Assembly: GCF_030056665.1 (NCBI RefSeq)
Contig: NZ_JASHIG010000011.1
DNA: 64,000 nucleotides
Direction: 5' to 3' (one strand)
Source of the DNA: Flectobacillus roseus
GTDB lineage: Bacteria; Bacteroidota; Bacteroidia; Cytophagales; Spirosomataceae
The position numbers and the translations under genes were made by a program. Shown in pieces: positions 54,823 to 62,514 of the stretch. The notes under the pieces were generated by a model. That model did not search any database and had not been told where the DNA came from. It saw only the letters and a list, made by a program, of their open reading frames with translations. Numbering within the stretch: the first letter of the stretch is position 1; the number at the start of each line of letters is the position of its first letter.

Positions 54823-55044
54823 TTATTGCAGCGAATCCTGAAAACCGCCTTCATTTTCTAATAAAAACCTCGCCAAGGTAGCACGACTAGCTGGCACATA
54901 CAGTTCACATACACCCAATAGATACGAACTATCTCTTTTGTTAATCACAACTGCTTCTATCTGATGTTCTTCGACTAAATAGGCTTTTGCCAAATCTGTT
55001 TTAAAAGGACTATCAGATACATATATCTTCTGCCAATCGTTCAT
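54823..55044 (-). CDS. DUF2007-family putative signal-transducing protein
   Basis: The 73 residues have the DUF2007 pattern: an N-terminal WQKIYVSDSPFKTDLAKAYL segment, then EEHQIEAVVINKRDSSYLLG and VCELYVPASRATLARFLLEN. These small soluble proteins resemble PII-like folds and are of unknown role. It stands between two repeat blocks, without a clear operon partner. Confidence 0.8.
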   Translation of the reverse strand: MNDWQKIYVSDSPFKTDLAKAYLVEEHQIEAVVINKRDSSYLLGVCELYVPASRATLARFLLENEGGFQDSLQ

Positions 55045-55063
55045 TATTTCAAATGGTTTATAA

Positions 55064-55245
55064 ACTCAATATTAATGCTGAATTGTGAATTACTAATTAT
55101 CAGTATTCTGCACTAAGGTTGTACGATGGATTTCTAATAATTTCGGATATTGGATTTCCGAAATCCAACATCCGAAATCCGAAATAAACAGTTTTCATAT
55201 TCCTTCGTACAGCACTAATTATACATTCATAATTCAATACTAATA
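55064..55245. repeat. word-repeat element with inverted ends and aatccgaaat core
   Basis: The left end attaatgctgaattgtgaat is answered by attcataattcaatactaat at the right. The middle holds a cluster of ttcggat, atttccgaaatccaac, atccgaaatccgaaat words that can pair with each other. The right flank ccttcgtacagcactaatt recurs at 24.41 kb. Confidence 0.5.
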
Positions 55246-55273
55246 TTTACCCTTATGATGTCCAGCCGACTCA

Positions 55274-56203
55274 CTATTCAATTTTCAGTGCGGTATCTTG
55301 ATAAATTTTTCTAAAAATTACCACCGATAACAAGGCCGAAGGCAAGGCTATCGTCAAAGGTACAGAATCTGTTTCTACTATATTTACTTCCAAAACGCCA
55401 ATTTTATACAAATAGCTCATTAGAATCGTAAAACCGTTGTTCACAAAATGTGCCCAAATAGGCAAGCTCAAACTTCCTGACCAATAGTACAAATATCCGA
55501 ACATAGCACCAAGTAGCATGCGAGGGATTAATCCGTAAAACTGAAAATGGATAAAGCTAAACCAAAATGCAGCTACCCAAATAGCCAAATGAGGGTTATT
55601 CCACTTTTTCAATAAGATATTTTGTAAAACTCCTCTAAACAGTAACTCTTCACTAATAGCGGCCGTTCCTGCCACTACCACAAGGGCTACTACAAACTGA
55701 GGAAACGACTTAAAGTCAGTAAAATACAAAGTAATTTTCTTGGCAGCCTCCTCGCTTTCCTGCATCCATTGCTCTAATCCTTTCAGAGCACTAGGCAACT
55801 GAATTGACTTATTCCACTCTATAAACAACGAGTCGAATGGCATAAAACCTATAACTAATATGAGCACCAAAACCCAGACCAACGCCGTAGGCTGGCGAAG
55901 GCTCCACTGATTGATTTCCTTATTTTCGACGTATTTCCAAAAAACCAAGGCAGAAAGAATGAATGGAATAGGCGTACTAAGTGCTTGTAGGAGCATCATA
56001 GCATACCATGCATCTGGATAACGATCTGGATTTGCCTGAAAAGTAGCGAATTGCGCCATCGGCACACCAGTCATATTGGAGAAAACAGCTAGCCCAATTG
56101 CCGAACCAACCGCCAGAAAAACAAGGGTTAATCCAAACAAAATCAAAACTTTAGCGAAAAGGGGTCTGTCAGTTTGTGACGAAAAAGTATCAAATTGTGC
56201 CAT
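55274..56203 (-). CDS. CPBP-family intramembrane metalloprotease
   Basis: This integral membrane protease-like protein has 309 residues and about eight helices. The CPBP/Abi motifs are present: EELLFRGVLQNILL (EExxxR), FWFSFIHFQFYG (FxxxH), and the final ALFHN-like block WAHFVNNGFTILM. Relatives process prenylated or bacteriocin-related proteins or give immunity. The substrate is unknown. It is divergent from dusB. Confidence 0.88.
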   Translation of the reverse strand: MAQFDTFSSQTDRPLFAKVLILFGLTLVFLAVGSAIGLAVFSNMTGVPMAQFATFQANPDRYPDAWYAMMLLQALSTPIPFILSALVFWKYVENKEINQWSLRQPTALVWVLVLILVIGFMPFDSLFIEWNKSIQLPSALKGLEQWMQESEEAAKKITLYFTDFKSFPQFVVALVVVAGTAAISEELLFRGVLQNILLKKWNNPHLAIWVAAFWFSFIHFQFYGLIPRMLLGAMFGYLYYWSGSLSLPIWAHFVNNGFTILMSYLYKIGVLEVNIVETDSVPLTIALPSALLSVVIFRKIYQDTALKIE

Positions 56204-56305
56204 ATTGGTTGTAAATTTACAGCAAAATTGTGAGTTTGATAATTCTAAAAGACTGTTTGTTATAGGAATTTACCAAAACCTAGCACATACAGACAAGAAT
56301 TGAAT

Positions 56306-57304
56306 ATGGCAAAGATAAGAAATATAGATTTAGGCGAGTTTCCACTTTTGCTTGCCCCGATGGAAGACGTATCCGACCCTCCCTTCAGAGCGGTTTGCAA
56401 AGCCAACGGAGCCGACCTAATGTACACTGAATTTATTTCCTCGGAGGGCTTGATTCGTGATGCTGCAAAGTCAGTACAAAAATTGGACATTTTTGAGTAC
56501 GAACGACCAATTGGGATTCAACTTTTTGGCTCGGATATTGAAACCATGAGAGCTTGTGGTGAAATTGCGACCAAAGCAGGTCCCGATTTGATTGACATTA
56601 ATTACGGATGTCCTGTAAAACAAGTAGCCTGTAAAGGTGCTGGCGCTGCCTTGTTACAAGATATTCCGAAAATGGTAGCCATGACAAAAGCTGTGGTCGA
56701 ATCTACCCATCTACCCGTCACTGTAAAAACACGTTTGGGCTGGGACGAATCAACCAAAAATATCGAAGATGTAGCAGAAAGACTTCAGGACATTGGTATC
56801 GAAGCCTTGACGGTTCATGGGCGTACTCGCGTACAGATGTACAAAGGCGAGGCAGATTGGACTTTGATTGGAAAAATTAAAGAGAATCCTCGCATCAAAA
56901 TTCCTATTTTCGGAAATGGAGATATTGATTCTCCAGAAAAAGCCTTAGCATATAAAAATCGTTATGGTGTCGACGGCATCATGATAGGCCGTGCCTCTAT
57001 TGGGTATCCTTGGATCTTCAACGAAGTCAAGCATTTCTTAAAAACAGGCGAGCATCTAGCGCCACCAACTATTCAAGACCGCATAGATGTCTGTAAACAC
57101 CACCTTGATTTCAGTATCCGCTGGAAAGGCAACCATGTCGGTATTGTTGAGATGCGCCGTCATTATGCTAATTACTTTAAGGGAATACCACATTTCAAAG
57201 AATTTAGAATGCGTCTTGTAACTGCCTTTAGTTATGACGAAATCTTAGAAATATTAGCCAATGTACAAGCATTTTATAATCAAGGAGAGCTTGTTGCTGA
57301 GTAA
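56306..57304 (+). CDS. dusB: tRNA-dihydrouridine synthase
   Basis: This flavoenzyme reduces specific uridines in tRNA D-loops. From the ATG at 56306 it has 332 residues. Motifs are LLLAPMEDVSDPPFRAVCK, IDINYGCPVKQVACKGAGAALL (catalytic Cys), LTVHGRTRVQMYKGEADW and IPIFGNGDIDSPEKAL, followed by the RGRASIG-like IMIGRASIGYPW. The DusB assignment rests on overall similarity; DusA or DusC is less likely. A short hairpin (57340-57364) follows the gene. Confidence 0.93.
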   Translation: MAKIRNIDLGEFPLLLAPMEDVSDPPFRAVCKANGADLMYTEFISSEGLIRDAAKSVQKLDIFEYERPIGIQLFGSDIETMRACGEIATKAGPDLIDINYGCPVKQVACKGAGAALLQDIPKMVAMTKAVVESTHLPVTVKTRLGWDESTKNIEDVAERLQDIGIEALTVHGRTRVQMYKGEADWTLIGKIKENPRIKIPIFGNGDIDSPEKALAYKNRYGVDGIMIGRASIGYPWIFNEVKHFLKTGEHLAPPTIQDRIDVCKHHLDFSIRWKGNHVGIVEMRRHYANYFKGIPHFKEFRMRLVTAFSYDEILEILANVQAFYNQGELVAE

Positions 57305-57404
57305 TTCGGTATAGTTTTTGACTACATTGTTACTTTAGGGCGTATGAACTCAAGGCTCATACGCTCTGTAACCCAGAATCCATCCTAAGTAGAAATTTTA
57401 AGCT

Positions 57405-57962
57405 GTGAAAAGGCTAATACTATCAACCCTTATTCTTATAGGGCTGAGCCATATAATTGAGGCACAAAAACTACACCCGATTTATCTTTACTTTGCCCAT
57501 GGCTCCGATCTAAACAAGGATAAATCTACTCGCATTCTCGAAAATAGTCCGCAACTCTTTAGTATCGGACTCGAAAAACGTATAACCAAAAGTCCATACT
57601 ATGGATTAGGTGTTCAGTATGTTCAATTTACCTCAGAATTTACCGATTTTAAGCAACTTAGTTTCAGAGGCTACCAGCATTTTGGAGAACTAACCAATTC
57701 TGATGAGGCCAATATTGATCCATATTTTGGAGCAATGTTAGGTAGCGATTATTATCAAAAACAATTTGCTCCTACTGTTGGTATTCTTTTGGGTATCAGA
57801 GTGATGGTACGTTCTTTTGTTGGTATTCACTTCGAAATTGGCACATCTTCTTCTTCGCATAATAGTGGAACAATCTTTCAAATGGGTATTACGAGTTGTT
57901 TTAAAAGCGGTATAAAACTTCCCTCCCGCACTCGCAAAGGCACAGATTGCCCTAGATTCTAA
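57405..57962 (+). CDS. secreted protein of unknown function, possible small outer-membrane barrel
   Basis: The start is GTG at 57405, just before a clear signal peptide (MKRLILSTLILIGLSHIIEA). The 185-residue protein is beta-rich with YYGLGVQYVQFTSE, YFGAMLGSDYYQ and VGIHFEIGTSSSS, as in small eight-stranded barrels. The C-terminus is basic and does not end in an aromatic residue. No family was recognised. It stands alone between dusB and the EamA gene. Confidence 0.65.
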   Translation: MKRLILSTLILIGLSHIIEAQKLHPIYLYFAHGSDLNKDKSTRILENSPQLFSIGLEKRITKSPYYGLGVQYVQFTSEFTDFKQLSFRGYQHFGELTNSDEANIDPYFGAMLGSDYYQKQFAPTVGILLGIRVMVRSFVGIHFEIGTSSSSHNSGTIFQMGITSCFKSGIKLPSRTRKGTDCPRF

Positions 57963-58148
57963 TGCAGTAGCACTTACTTTTAGGTACACACAGCTTCTAT
58001 ATTGTTGATTTCTTTCCTTGTATTTCTTTCTTTTTCAAATTTCGGAAACTCTAATTCAATTTTTAGTTGTTAAAAAAGCATTAACTTGTTATTGCTAATT
58101 GTTTTGCTGTACGATGTACGGTCAAAGCTTCATTCAACATTATTTCTT

Positions 58149-59036
58149 ATGAGCAACACTACTACCAAATCCACTTCTGCCATTGCTTGGTTTTTATTAA
58201 TATTATTAGCCTTAGTTTGGGGAAGCTCTTTTATACTTGTCAAAAAAAGTCTTCATGTATTCCAAGCGTCACAAGTAGGTTCACTTCGCATCTTCGCAGC
58301 ATTTTGCTTTTTTGTACCCATTTTTTTGTATAACCTCAAAAAAATTCCTTTCAAGGATTGGTATAAATTTTTGATTGTAGGATGTCTAGGAAATCTCTTT
58401 CCTGCTTTTCTTTTCTCTTTGGCAGGGACAAAACTAGATAGCGCTATTTCGGGAGCTTTGAACTCAACAACACCTCTTTTTACCTTGGTGATTGGTGGAT
58501 TATTTTTCAAAAATCGTATTAGCAAACGACAATTCTACGGTATTATTCTGGGATTTGTGGGTGCTTTAATGTTGGTTTTGGCAGGAAAAGAAAAAATCTC
58601 CATCAACCTGTATGCGTTATTGGTTATTCTGGCAACTCTTTTGTATGGCATCAACCTACAGTTTACCAAAAAATATCTTACCAATATCGGTCTTGACTCT
58701 TTGGTAATTACGAGTTGCATTTTTATGACCATTGGACCAGTATCGGGTGTAGTTTTATTCAGTTCAGACTTTGTAGAAAGGCTCTCTATGGAAGGTGCAT
58801 TGCCAGCTTTGGGTTATGGAGTCTTGCTTGGGGTAATGGGTTCTGCCATTGCAATGGTGTTGTTTAATAGACTGATTCAGATGACTTCAGCCGTTTTGGC
58901 GAGTTCAGTTACCTATCTCATTCCAATTGTTGCGATGATATGGGGCGCACTCGACCACGAAGCTATACTTATTGAGCACTATTTAGGTATGTCAATTATT
59001 TTAGTTGGTGTATATTTGGTCAATAAAAGTTCGTAA
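58149..59036 (+). CDS. EamA-family (DMT) transporter
   Basis: This inner-membrane exporter-like protein has 295 residues from the ATG at 58149. A TTG 63 bases earlier would add unrelated residues. Ten helices fall into two EamA repeats. The first repeat has LALVWGSSFILVKKSL and the end of the second has SVTYLIPIVAMIWGALD. Members export amino acids, purines or drugs; the substrate is unknown. The biotinyl-carrier gene starts 21 bases after it, so the two may be co-transcribed. Confidence 0.88.
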   Translation: MSNTTTKSTSAIAWFLLILLALVWGSSFILVKKSLHVFQASQVGSLRIFAAFCFFVPIFLYNLKKIPFKDWYKFLIVGCLGNLFPAFLFSLAGTKLDSAISGALNSTTPLFTLVIGGLFFKNRISKRQFYGIILGFVGALMLVLAGKEKISINLYALLVILATLLYGINLQFTKKYLTNIGLDSLVITSCIFMTIGPVSGVVLFSSDFVERLSMEGALPALGYGVLLGVMGSAIAMVLFNRLIQMTSAVLASSVTYLIPIVAMIWGALDHEAILIEHYLGMSIILVGVYLVNKSS

Positions 59037-59057
59037 CAAAACAAAATTAAAGGAGCC

Positions 59058-59555
59058 ATGTTAAAAGCAAGTGTAAATAATAAGACCTACGATATTCAAC
59101 AAAATGCCACAGAAACCCTCCTCAACGGAGAACCTTTTGGCTGGGATTTTGCCAAAACACAGGACGGAAATTTCAGTATTTTGTACAATAACCGTTCGTT
59201 CAATGCCGAGGTAATCGAGGCAGATTATACTAGTAAGAGTTTTGTCTTAAAAATTAATAACTCGGTTTATACGGTTGGCGTAAAAGACCGTTTTGATATT
59301 TTGCTTGATCAATTGGGTATGAGCAATGCAGCCTCTTCAAAAGTAAATGACCTCAAAGCACCAATGCCAGGCTTGGTTGTTGATGTTAAAGTTTCGGTTG
59401 GGGATGCTGTCAAAAAAGGCGATACTTTATTGATTTTGGAAGCCATGAAAATGGAAAATGTACTAAAAGCTACTGGCGATGGTAAGGTAAAAGCCATCAA
59501 AGTAGCTGCACGCGAAAATGTTGAGAAAAATCAAGTAATGATTGAATTTGAATAA
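59058..59555 (+). CDS. biotin carboxyl carrier domain protein of an acyl-CoA carboxylase
   Basis: The 165 residues end in a biotinyl/lipoyl domain with PMPGLVVDVKVSVGDAVKKG and LEAMKMENVLKA, where Lys131 should be biotinylated. The first half is a beta domain like those ahead of the biotinyl domain in propionyl- or methylcrotonyl-CoA carboxylases and related proteins. It lacks the carboxylase and carboxyltransferase domains, which must be encoded elsewhere. Given the propionate ligase at 11.9 kb, a propionyl-CoA carboxylase role is possible. A terminator follows. Confidence 0.85.
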   Translation: MLKASVNNKTYDIQQNATETLLNGEPFGWDFAKTQDGNFSILYNNRSFNAEVIEADYTSKSFVLKINNSVYTVGVKDRFDILLDQLGMSNAASSKVNDLKAPMPGLVVDVKVSVGDAVKKGDTLLILEAMKMENVLKATGDGKVKAIKVAARENVEKNQVMIEFE

Positions 59556-59611
59556 AATCATCCGTAATATTCCTAGATTCAACCATTTACTAACACTTTT
59601 GATAAATACTC

Positions 59612-59653
59612 AATAGCCCAATTACATATTTTACGTAATTGGGCTATTTTTGT
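59612..59653 (+). terminator. intrinsic terminator after the biotinyl-carrier gene
   Basis: A perfect 14-bp stem, aatagcccaattac (59612-59625) with gtaattgggctatt (59635-59648), is followed by T residues. Confidence 0.85.
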
Positions 59654-59886
59654 GTGCATGCGAGTTCGCAAATCGCTAAGCTATCAGATTATGGTCCATA
59701 AATGAAAAAGTTATTTGTTATTAGTATATCAGTTATTGGATTGCATTCATAATCATAGGGATACTATCCAAGTGAACCAGAGATATACGCTTCATTTAAG
59801 CTTTCCTGTTACTTATATGGTGCAGGAATAAAGATAAAAATCATTTAACTTCAAATCGGGGCTATTCCAAACTAAAAAACTTTGTT

Positions 59887-59894
59887 TATCTTTG
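59887..59894 (+). promoter_or_regulatory. -7 promoter element of pyrH
   Basis: TATCTTTG is an exact TAnnTTTG match, 21 bases before the ATG at 59916. The leader would be very short. A clear -33 element was not found. Confidence 0.55.
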
Positions 59895-59915
59895 CGACCG
59901 AAAAAAAAAATTCTC

Positions 59916-60626
59916 ATGGACAAACCCAAGTACAAAAGAATTCTTCTTAAGCTCTCAGGTGAAGCCCTCAGTTCAGATGGCGAAGTTCTCGAACCTTCAA
60001 TTTTGGAGCAATATGCCCAAGAAATCAAGAAAATACACGATTTAGGTGTCGAAGTTGCCATTGTAATCGGTGGCGGTAATATCTTCCGTGGCGCAAGTGC
60101 TGCCAAAGTTGGTATCGACCGTGTACAAGGTGATTATATGGGTATGTTGGCTACAGTAATCAACGGTATGGCTATTCAGGCTTCTTTGGAGAAGCATGGC
60201 ATGTTTACCCGTTTGATGACTGCTGTCAAAATCGAAGCTGTTTGCGAACCTATGATTCGTCGTCGTGCTATTCGTCACCTAGAAAAAGGAAGAATTATTA
60301 TTCTCAGTGCCGGAACTGGTAACCCTTATTTTACAACTGACTCTGCGGCAGCACTTCGTGCTATCGAAATCGAAGCTGATGTTGTACTCAAAGGAACACG
60401 TGTAGATGGTGTATATACTGCTGATCCAGAAAAAGACCCTACAGCTACACGTTATTCACAGCTTTCATTTGCTGAGGCTTTAGGTAAAGGTCTAAAAATT
60501 ATGGACGCAACAGCGTTTACGCTTTGCCAAGAAAATAAACTCCCTATTATCGTATTCGATATGAACAAACCAGACAACCTTACTAGGCTTGTTCAAGGTG
60601 AAGATGTAGGAACTTTTATTAGCTAA
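59916..60626 (+). CDS. pyrH: UMP kinase
   Basis: This hexameric kinase makes UDP from UMP. The ATG at 59916 gives 236 residues. It has YKRILLKLSGEALSS, VAIVIGGGNIFRGASAAKVG, DRVQGDYMGMLATVINGMA, and VLKGTRVDGVYTADPEKDPT. It is followed by frr in the standard pyrH-frr order. A hairpin with a T-run lies between the two genes. rpsB and tsf, often found upstream, are not present here. Confidence 0.95.
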   Translation: MDKPKYKRILLKLSGEALSSDGEVLEPSILEQYAQEIKKIHDLGVEVAIVIGGGNIFRGASAAKVGIDRVQGDYMGMLATVINGMAIQASLEKHGMFTRLMTAVKIEAVCEPMIRRRAIRHLEKGRIIILSAGTGNPYFTTDSAAALRAIEIEADVVLKGTRVDGVYTADPEKDPTATRYSQLSFAEALGKGLKIMDATAFTLCQENKLPIIVFDMNKPDNLTRLVQGEDVGTFIS

Positions 60627-60643
60627 CAAATAACCTTCAAACA

Positions 60644-60691
60644 TCGGATAGTCCAAAGTAGTTTTACCTTGGGGCTGTCCGATTTTTTTTG
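60644..60691 (+). terminator. hairpin with T-run between pyrH and frr
   Basis: atcggatagtcc pairs with ggggctgtccgat with two G-U pairs, and eight T residues follow. It may partly reduce read-through into frr or end pyrH transcription. Confidence 0.6.
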
Positions 60692-60740
60692 AAAGTCTCT
60701 AGCGAACTATTTGAATTTCACAACCCACTCATTACAACAA

Positions 60741-61301
60741 ATGGAAGAAATAGAATTTTATCTTGATGCTGCCAAAGAAACAATGGATGGCGCTATGAAG
60801 CACCTAACTATTGAGCTAGCCAAGATTCGTGCAGGAAAGGCAACTCCCGCTATGCTCGACGGGATTCAGGTGGAATACTATGGTATGATGACACCGCTAA
60901 CGGGTGCTGCCTCAATTGCAACGCCTGACGCTCGTACAATCGTAGTGAAGCCTTTTGAGAAAAAAATGATTGCAGAAATTGAAAAGGCTATCCGTAACTC
61001 AAATATTGGTCTATCACCAATGAACGATGGTGAGGTAATTCGCTTAAACTTGCCACCAATGACAGAGGAAAGACGTAAAGAATTGGTAAAAAAGGCAAAA
61101 ACTGAAATCGAAACAGCTAAAGTTAACGTAAGAAAAGTTCGTCAAGACGCGAACGATTCTATCCGTAAATTGAAAAATGATGGGGTCTCTGAGGATGCTA
61201 TCAAAGCTGGTGAAGAACGTGTACAAAAGCTGACAGACAACTATATCACTAAAGTGGAAGCTGTTTTTGTAGAAAAAGAAAAAGATATTATGTCGGTATA
61301 A
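60741..61301 (+). CDS. frr: ribosome-recycling factor
   Basis: This factor releases ribosomes from mRNA after termination, with EF-G. The ATG at 60741 gives 186 residues. Motifs include LAKIRAGKATPAMLDGIQVE, NDGEVIRLNLPPMTEERR and KKAKTEIETAKVNVRKVRQD. A TTG 30 bases upstream would add ten unrelated residues. It pairs with pyrH as in most bacteria. A terminator follows. Confidence 0.95.
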   Translation: MEEIEFYLDAAKETMDGAMKHLTIELAKIRAGKATPAMLDGIQVEYYGMMTPLTGAASIATPDARTIVVKPFEKKMIAEIEKAIRNSNIGLSPMNDGEVIRLNLPPMTEERRKELVKKAKTEIETAKVNVRKVRQDANDSIRKLKNDGVSEDAIKAGEERVQKLTDNYITKVEAVFVEKEKDIMSV

Positions 61302-61382
61302 TGGTGATGTTTTGAAACTTTTTCAAGGTATCCTATCCGTGATTATAAGACCGTTTGTACATCATTAGAATGTTCGAACACT

Positions 61383-61436
61383 AAAACCTCCTTGTTATTT
61401 TGTATGTCTAGGCATATAAAAAACAGGAGGTTTTTT
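61383..61436 (+). terminator. intrinsic terminator of frr
   Basis: The stem aaacctccttgtt pairs with aacaggaggttt with one bulge around about 25 bases, then runs into six T residues. Confidence 0.75.
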
Positions 61437-61629
61437 ATATGCCGTTTCTTTGGAACTCAACCTAGTTTGTACGTACTATTCAATCTTTGAAATCTTCGAT
61501 TTTAACCATACTCTCAAGGTTCTTCTGTAACCTATATGACTATTTGGATACTTTATCCTTTTCTCTATTTCTTTTCTACACTTTTTTGCTATATTACCTC
61601 AATTCTTTTTCAAAAAACCTTTTGACCTC

Positions 61630-62502
61630 ATGCAATTAACAATTACCGATCTCAACAAAACCTACTCGAATGGTGTACATGCCATCAATAATGTTAATCT
61701 AACCATCAATCAGGGTATGTTTGGTTTGCTTGGACCAAACGGCGCAGGCAAGTCCTCACTGATGCGTACCATTGCTACCTTACAAGAAGCCGATGCTGGC
61801 AGTATCATGTTGGGAGACATTAATGTTCTTACCCAAAAAGATGAGGTGCGTAAAACTCTGGGATACTTACCTCAGGAATTTGGTGTTTATCCCAAAATCG
61901 ACGCTCTCACTTTACTCGACCATCTTGCGGTATTGAAAGGTATCACCAACAAGTCCGAACGTAAAGAATTAGTAGAATCCCTCTTACAAAAAACCAACCT
62001 TTGGGAAGCCCGCACAAAAAATCTAGGAGGCTATTCAGGAGGGATGAAACAGCGTTTCGGTATAGCTCAAGCCCTTATTGCAAGCCCTAAACTTATTATT
62101 GTAGACGAACCAACGGCTGGACTAGACCCTGCCGAACGCAACCGTTTTTTGAATTTATTATCTGAATTAGGCGAAAATACCATTGTCATTTTATCAACCC
62201 ACATTGTTGAGGATGTCAAAGAATTATGTTCTGATATGGCGATTATCAACCGTGGACAAGTTTTGTATAAAGGAAATCCCTTTGATGCCATGGCACAATT
62301 AGAGGGCAAAGTATGGCAAAAACGCATTACAAAAGCTGAGCTAAATACTTATAAAGAGCATTTTACAGTAATTTCTGATCGTTTGATTGCTGGTACTCCT
62401 GTTATCAATGTGCTGGCAGATACTCAGCCAGAAACTGGTTTTGTAGCTGTAAATCCAGATTTGGAGGATGTGTATTTCGGGAAAATATTTGCCAACGCCT
62501 AA
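61630..62502 (+). CDS. ABC transporter ATP-binding protein
   Basis: This cytoplasmic ATPase subunit has 290 residues: Walker A GLLGPNGAGKSS, signature GGYSGGMKQRFGIAQAL, Walker B LIIVDEPTAGLDP, and the His switch STHIVEDV. It resembles ABC-2 type exporters. The permease gene begins 12 bases after its stop, making a two-gene operon. The substrate is unknown. Confidence 0.92.
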   Translation: MQLTITDLNKTYSNGVHAINNVNLTINQGMFGLLGPNGAGKSSLMRTIATLQEADAGSIMLGDINVLTQKDEVRKTLGYLPQEFGVYPKIDALTLLDHLAVLKGITNKSERKELVESLLQKTNLWEARTKNLGGYSGGMKQRFGIAQALIASPKLIIVDEPTAGLDPAERNRFLNLLSELGENTIVILSTHIVEDVKELCSDMAIINRGQVLYKGNPFDAMAQLEGKVWQKRITKAELNTYKEHFTVISDRLIAGTPVINVLADTQPETGFVAVNPDLEDVYFGKIFANA

Positions 62503-62514
62503 CTCATTCAAACT

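Noticed and set aside
55274..56203. CPBP protease as part of a bacteriocin or immunity system
   Set aside because: No precursor peptide, modification enzyme or exporter lies next to it. The neighbours are a DUF2007 gene and dusB.
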